From assembly GCA_965149945.1 (NCBI GenBank), contig CBCTTQ010000005.1:11888-75887 (forward strand): a DNA stretch of 64,000 nucleotides, read 5' to 3'. The notes beneath the pieces were generated by a model. The model saw only the letters and a list, made by a program, of their open reading frames with translations. It did not search any database and was not told the DNA's origin. The stretch comes from JAHZFN01 sp965149945. GTDB lineage: Bacteria; Bacillota; Dehalobacteriia; UBA4068; UBA4997. A program made the position numbers and the translations under genes. This document shows, in pieces, positions 60,786 to 64,000 of the stretch. Position 1 is the first letter of the stretch, and each line of letters starts with the position of its first letter.

Positions 60786-62249
60786 CTATGAGAAAAGCCC
60801 TAAACCAAAGAAGGTATCGATCTGCCCAAGCAAAACCAAAATCATGGCGATGGGAACCACAAACCGAATACAGAAAATGTAAAATCCTTTACACTTGCAG
60901 ACAATTCCCTCCTGTTCCACTTCTTCCAAAATGGACTTGGGCTTAATCTCCCAACTGATCATCAACGACATGAACAACGCGCTAAGAGGCATGGCAATCC
61001 CTTCCGAAAGCATATCCATAAAGTCCAGCCAGTTATCATTCCAACCGGCATAGACAGTCTGTCCCGTCACAGGATCGACGGTAGCGAACATTTCCTTGAA
61101 AGGCACCCAAACACCGTTGGAACCCATACCGTCCACAGCCACCAACAAAGCGCCCAACGTGATTACTACACAAACCCAAAAGGAAATCTTTTTGCGGTTG
61201 GGCTTTTTCATCTTCAAAGCCGCCCGATCCAAAAAGAACGTAATCAATACCTCGGTCAGGGCAATGGCGGAAGTCAACGCGGCAATCAATACCAACAGAT
61301 AAAAAATAACACCAAACAGGGGTCCCAAGGAACCCATAGATGCAAAAATATCCTGCAAGGTCACAAAAAGCAGTTTCGGACCTGCCAGTTCGGCGCCTTC
61401 TCCGCCCAGAGCAAAAGCCGCCGGCACAATAGCCAACCCGGAGAGAATGGCCACCGAAGTGTCCGCCGCGATGATCACCAGTGTATTTTTCACCAGATTT
61501 TCTTTTTTAGAAAGATAAGAACCGAAAGTTACCGTAATCCCCATGGCAATGGACAGAGAAAAGAAGCACTGCCCGCCGGCAATAGCCAAAACACCGACAA
61601 AGTTTTCTTTCAAAGGCTCAAAGTTCGGCACGAACATATATTCCAAACCTTCCATAGCGCCGGGCAAAGTAACAGAACGAACGGCCACAATGATCAGCAT
61701 CACAAACAGCGCCGGCATAGCCACCACATTAAACCTTTCAATGCCGCCCTTGATACCGCCCTTTACAATAATCAGACAAAGCGCCATAAAAGCCAGGGTG
61801 AAAATAGCGCTGCCAAAGGGATTGGTCAGCATAGCGCTGAAAATTTCCGTACCGTTCATGCCGGATATTCCAAACACGCCAAATGCCAAATCCGCCAAAT
61901 TCAAACACATGTACTCAATGCAATAGGCTCCGAGGACTGAATAAAACGTCATGATCAGCGCCGGCGCGAAAAAAGATAACCAACCGACCCATTTAAATTT
62001 TTTCGAGATGTTGTAGTAAGCGCCCACAACGCCTTGCCCGGTTTTCCGTCCCAGCGCCAGTTCGCTGAGCACCATCACAAATCCCATAAAAATGGCAATC
62101 AAAATATAAATTACCAAAAAGGCAAAACCCCCGTTGGCGCTCATCTTATAGGGAAATCCCCAGATGTTGCCCAAGCCGACAGCAGCTCCGATGGTAGCCA
62201 TCAAAAACCCAAAATTGCTGCCCCAAGAGCCACGACTCTCATTCGACAT
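60786..62249 (-). CDS. Sodium:neurotransmitter symporter family transporter
   Basis: 487-residue NSS/SNF-family Na+-coupled transporter with about 12 membrane helices. Helix 1 shows SNFGFLMATIGAAVGLGNIWGFPY with the unwound Na+/substrate site, and helix 6 has QCFFSLSIAMGITVTFGSYL. Bacterial members carry amino acids (LeuT, the tryptophan transporter TnaT, tyrosine and others); the substrate here is unknown. The ATG at 62249 follows GGGAGGG. It is divergent from a LysR gene, the usual set-up for regulator and target. A Trp T-box occurs beyond the LysR gene, which makes an aromatic substrate worth testing. Confidence 0.9.
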   Translation of the reverse strand: MSNESRGSWGSNFGFLMATIGAAVGLGNIWGFPYKMSANGGFAFLVIYILIAIFMGFVMVLSELALGRKTGQGVVGAYYNISKKFKWVGWLSFFAPALIMTFYSVLGAYCIEYMCLNLADLAFGVFGISGMNGTEIFSAMLTNPFGSAIFTLAFMALCLIIVKGGIKGGIERFNVVAMPALFVMLIIVAVRSVTLPGAMEGLEYMFVPNFEPLKENFVGVLAIAGGQCFFSLSIAMGITVTFGSYLSKKENLVKNTLVIIAADTSVAILSGLAIVPAAFALGGEGAELAGPKLLFVTLQDIFASMGSLGPLFGVIFYLLVLIAALTSAIALTEVLITFFLDRAALKMKKPNRKKISFWVCVVITLGALLVAVDGMGSNGVWVPFKEMFATVDPVTGQTVYAGWNDNWLDFMDMLSEGIAMPLSALFMSLMISWEIKPKSILEEVEQEGIVCKCKGFYIFCIRFVVPIAMILVLLGQIDTFFGLGLFS

Positions 62250-62427
62250 AATTCTTTCCCTCCCGTTTTCTTTGGCTTCATTGCCGAAGCCGAGAACCAA
62301 ACAAAATTAATTAAATAAATTAATAAATAATAACGAATCTCTATTTTTCCCTTTTCGCAACTTTATCAAAACCTCAAAAAGCGAACAAAAAAAAGCATGC
62401 GGGAAACCGCACAAAAATCTATTAAAT

Positions 62428-62436
62428 ATTATAACA
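62428..62436 (-). promoter_or_regulatory. Extended -10 promoter for the transporter
   Basis: Minus-strand TGT then TATAAT (62428-62433). The -35 is weak, in keeping with activator control. Confidence 0.6.
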
Positions 62437-62464
62437 TATCCTCAAAAGTTTTCGCTGATATTCC

Positions 62465-62493
62465 TTGCAGTTTGCGGTGGTATAGTTTATAAT
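62465..62493 (+). promoter_or_regulatory. Sigma-A promoter for the LysR gene
   Basis: TTGCAG (62465-62470), 17 bp, TATAAT (62488-62493). It is back-to-back with the transporter promoter, so one bound LysR protein could affect both. The rest of the 387-bp gap holds no gene. Confidence 0.75.
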
Positions 62494-62636
62494 ATCTACA
62501 TGAGCAAATATAATACACGCACCTATCCTCTTTGTTGAGAATAATATTTTTTAACAATAGCGTTCTTTTTTTGCTCAAAGACAAGATACAGCAAATCCGG
62601 CGCCGCCCGGAGAAAAAAAATAATTGAGGATTTCTT

Positions 62637-63557
62637 ATGGATTTGAAAAAATATGAAGCATTGATTGCTGCCGTGGATTGCGGCAGTTTTTCCAAAGCCG
62701 CCGTCAAGCTGGGCTATACCCAATCCGGACTGACCCACATGATGAACAGTCTGGAAGAAGTGGTGGGTGTTCCCCTGTTGATTCGGGGACATTTCGGCGT
62801 CCGTCTAACCGAGCACGGCAAAACGCTGCTGCCGTATATTCGTCAGTTGATCGACGCTAATCAAAAATTAGAAACCGCTATAACAGAACTGGCGGGACGA
62901 AAAAACGCCACCATCCGCATCGGTTCATATACCAGCATCTCTCTCCACTGGCTGCCCGCCATTTTGCAGCGGTTTCAACAAAGCTATCCCCAAGTCAAGT
63001 TGGAGATTCAAAATACCAGCATCGAAGAAAACTACCAATGGCTGCGAGAAGGCAAAGTGGATATGGTTTTTGGCAGTAAACAAAAAAATTTCGGCGATTT
63101 GCAATGGATCCCTCTGCGAGACGACCCTTTAAAGGCGATTCTGCCCCTCAACTATCCCGTAAAAGATGAGCAGGTGTTTCCCCTGAAGGAGTTCCACAAC
63201 GCGCCCTTTTTGATGCCCGCTATGGGCTTCGATCTGGATATCATGCCTTATTTTCGAGAAGCCGGCATTACACCGCGAATCAAGCTTACCGCCATGGACG
63301 ATCCTACTATCCTTGCCATGGTAGAACGAGGCATCGGCACCAGCATCCTCTCTGAGCTGGTGGTTACGGGCTGCCAAAACCAAGTGCGGGTGATGGATCT
63401 GCGACCTTATGCCATTCGACAGCTGGGCATCGCCCTGCGTAAGGGGCAAGAACGCACCCCGACCGTACAGAAATTTGTTTCCTGCGCCAAAAAAGTGGTC
63501 GATCGTCTTTATGTCGACACCGCGGCGCTTAAAACAAAAGATTCTCGAAGAGAATAA
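62637..63557 (+). CDS. LysR-family transcriptional regulator
   Basis: 306 residues. An N-terminal winged helix (residues 1-60: YEALIAAVDCGSFSKAAVKL, TQSGLTHMMNSLEEVVGVPLL) and a linker helix are followed by a periplasmic-binding-like effector domain (about 90-295; IRIGSYTSISLHWLPAIL, KVDMVFGSKQ). Expected to control the divergent NSS transporter and possibly itself. The helix-turn-helix serine/threonine pattern is intact. SD GAGGA. Effector not predictable. Confidence 0.93.
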   Translation: MDLKKYEALIAAVDCGSFSKAAVKLGYTQSGLTHMMNSLEEVVGVPLLIRGHFGVRLTEHGKTLLPYIRQLIDANQKLETAITELAGRKNATIRIGSYTSISLHWLPAILQRFQQSYPQVKLEIQNTSIEENYQWLREGKVDMVFGSKQKNFGDLQWIPLRDDPLKAILPLNYPVKDEQVFPLKEFHNAPFLMPAMGFDLDIMPYFREAGITPRIKLTAMDDPTILAMVERGIGTSILSELVVTGCQNQVRVMDLRPYAIRQLGIALRKGQERTPTVQKFVSCAKKVVDRLYVDTAALKTKDSRRE

Positions 63558-63575
63558 AAATTCTGACTTTTCTTG

Positions 63576-63604
63576 TTGACAAAGAAGAAAAATCGTAGTA
63601 TGAT
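63576..63604 (+). promoter_or_regulatory. Sigma-A promoter of the T-box transcript
   Basis: TTGACA (63576-63581), 17 bp, TATGAT (63599-63604). Confidence 0.9.
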
Positions 63605-63628
63605 TTTGATAGTTAAAAAGAAAAAAAC

Positions 63629-63868
63629 CTTTGAACGAGAGAAGTAGCCTTTCGGCATGTTTCAGAGAGTTGCAGGTTGGTGCGATGCAATAACAGAAAG
63701 ATTGGTGAATGGACTCGCGAGGGCAAACGGAAACCGATGTTTCGGGAGTATGGGAGACGCGGACCGCGCGTTATCGCGGAGATTGTATGTTAGTACATGA
63801 TTTTTTGACACTTAGGTGGCATAACAGTGATTTTCAATCCTGTCCTATAGGACAGGATTTTTTATTTT
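63629..63868 (+). ncRNA. T-box leader, probably tRNA-Trp responsive
   Basis: Stem I has the CGAG/CTCG base (63636-63639 with 63714-63717), the 5' AGAAGTAG element and the apical GGTTGGTGCGA loop. The specifier-loop 3' side is GTGAATGGA, giving specifier UGG (63710-63712). The T-box bulge reads TGGC in AGGTGGCA (63814-63821), complementary to the 3' GCCA of a tRNA with discriminator G, as in bacterial tRNA-Trp. The gene controlled lies beyond the window. Confidence 0.87.
63836..63868 (+). terminator. T-box terminator
   Basis: AATCCTGTCC (63836-63845), TATA, GGACAGGATT (63850-63859), then TTTTATTTT. Confidence 0.92.
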
Positions 63869-64000
63869 GCGATTTTTGAGTATCAGCGGCAGGCAGGCTT
63901 CGTTGATACCGTTACCGGTGAAAAGGCAAACACAGCAAAATCAACAAACGCGCCCGATGGAAAAATTTGCCAAGCGCGACCGTCACCCAAGGGTAAACAA
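63869..64000 (+). other. Downstream of the T-box, start of next gene not identified
   Basis: Two plus-strand frames are open to the window end, including one with an ATG at 63957 (MEKFAKRDRHPRVN), but there is no convincing SD. Probably more leader or the start of the T-box-controlled gene. Confidence 0.3.

Noticed and set aside
62637..63557. LysR as regulator of the T-box gene
   Set aside because: The T-box transcript has its own consensus promoter and terminator-based control; the divergent transporter is the more usual LysR target.

Overview
The window is a stretch of a spore-forming, probably anaerobic member of the Bacillota (Clostridia in the broad sense). The evidence is the sporulation genes yabP and yabQ, dipicolinate synthase dpaA/dpaB, the Bacillota gene orders (alr-mazG-hup-rqcP-yabP-yabQ-divIC-S1 and ylxY-M16 peptidase-ymxH...dpaA-dpaB-asd-dapA), a T-box leader, strong SD sequences, consensus sigma-A promoters and SLH surface anchoring. 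The species cannot be named from the sequence. No tRNA, rRNA, insertion sequence or CRISPR array was seen.

Region by region. 1-3 kb: a GDP-mannose pyrophosphorylase and, divergently, a membrane protein fused to a cytidylate-kinase-like domain. 3-12 kb, all on the minus strand: argS, a FemABX transferase, alr, mazG, hup, rqcP, yabP, yabQ, divIC, an S1-domain gene and ppx (translation, wall, nucleoid, sporulation and division). 12.5-22 kb: a lipoprotein, then wecB and a complete F-type ATP synthase operon read as wecB-atpI-atpBEFHAGDC. 22-34 kb: a lipoprotein, pncC, pgsA, rimO, a RodZ-like gene, ftsK, a TepA-like protease, glycerol dehydrogenase and RNase J. 34-42 kb: dapA, asd, dpaB, dpaA, dapB, a PRC-barrel gene, an M16 peptidase and a degenerate YlxY-like deacetylase; this is the lysine/diaminopimelate/dipicolinate supply for wall and spore.

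42-49 kb is an envelope-sensing island: an ECF sigma factor overlapping a probable anti-sigma protein, two PepSY proteins and a two-component system. Three operator/promoter modules spaced exactly 78 bp apart lie between the kinase and the PepSY lipoprotein. 49-51 kb: mtnA plus a class II aldolase (methylthioribose or 5-deoxyribose phosphate disposal).

51-60 kb is the most unusual part. A promoter, a cobalamin riboswitch and two successive intrinsic terminators precede one gene for a 2747-residue exported protein. That protein has five GLUG beta-helix modules, a DUF4430 (transcobalamin C-terminal-like) domain, an InlB-type repeat and three SLH domains. I read it as a B12-controlled, wall-anchored corrinoid-capture candidate. 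60-64 kb: a small HD hydrolase, a sodium:neurotransmitter-symporter family transporter divergent from a LysR regulator, and a T-box leader whose specifier (UGG) and acceptor-pairing bases (UGGC) both fit tRNA-Trp; its target gene lies past the window end.
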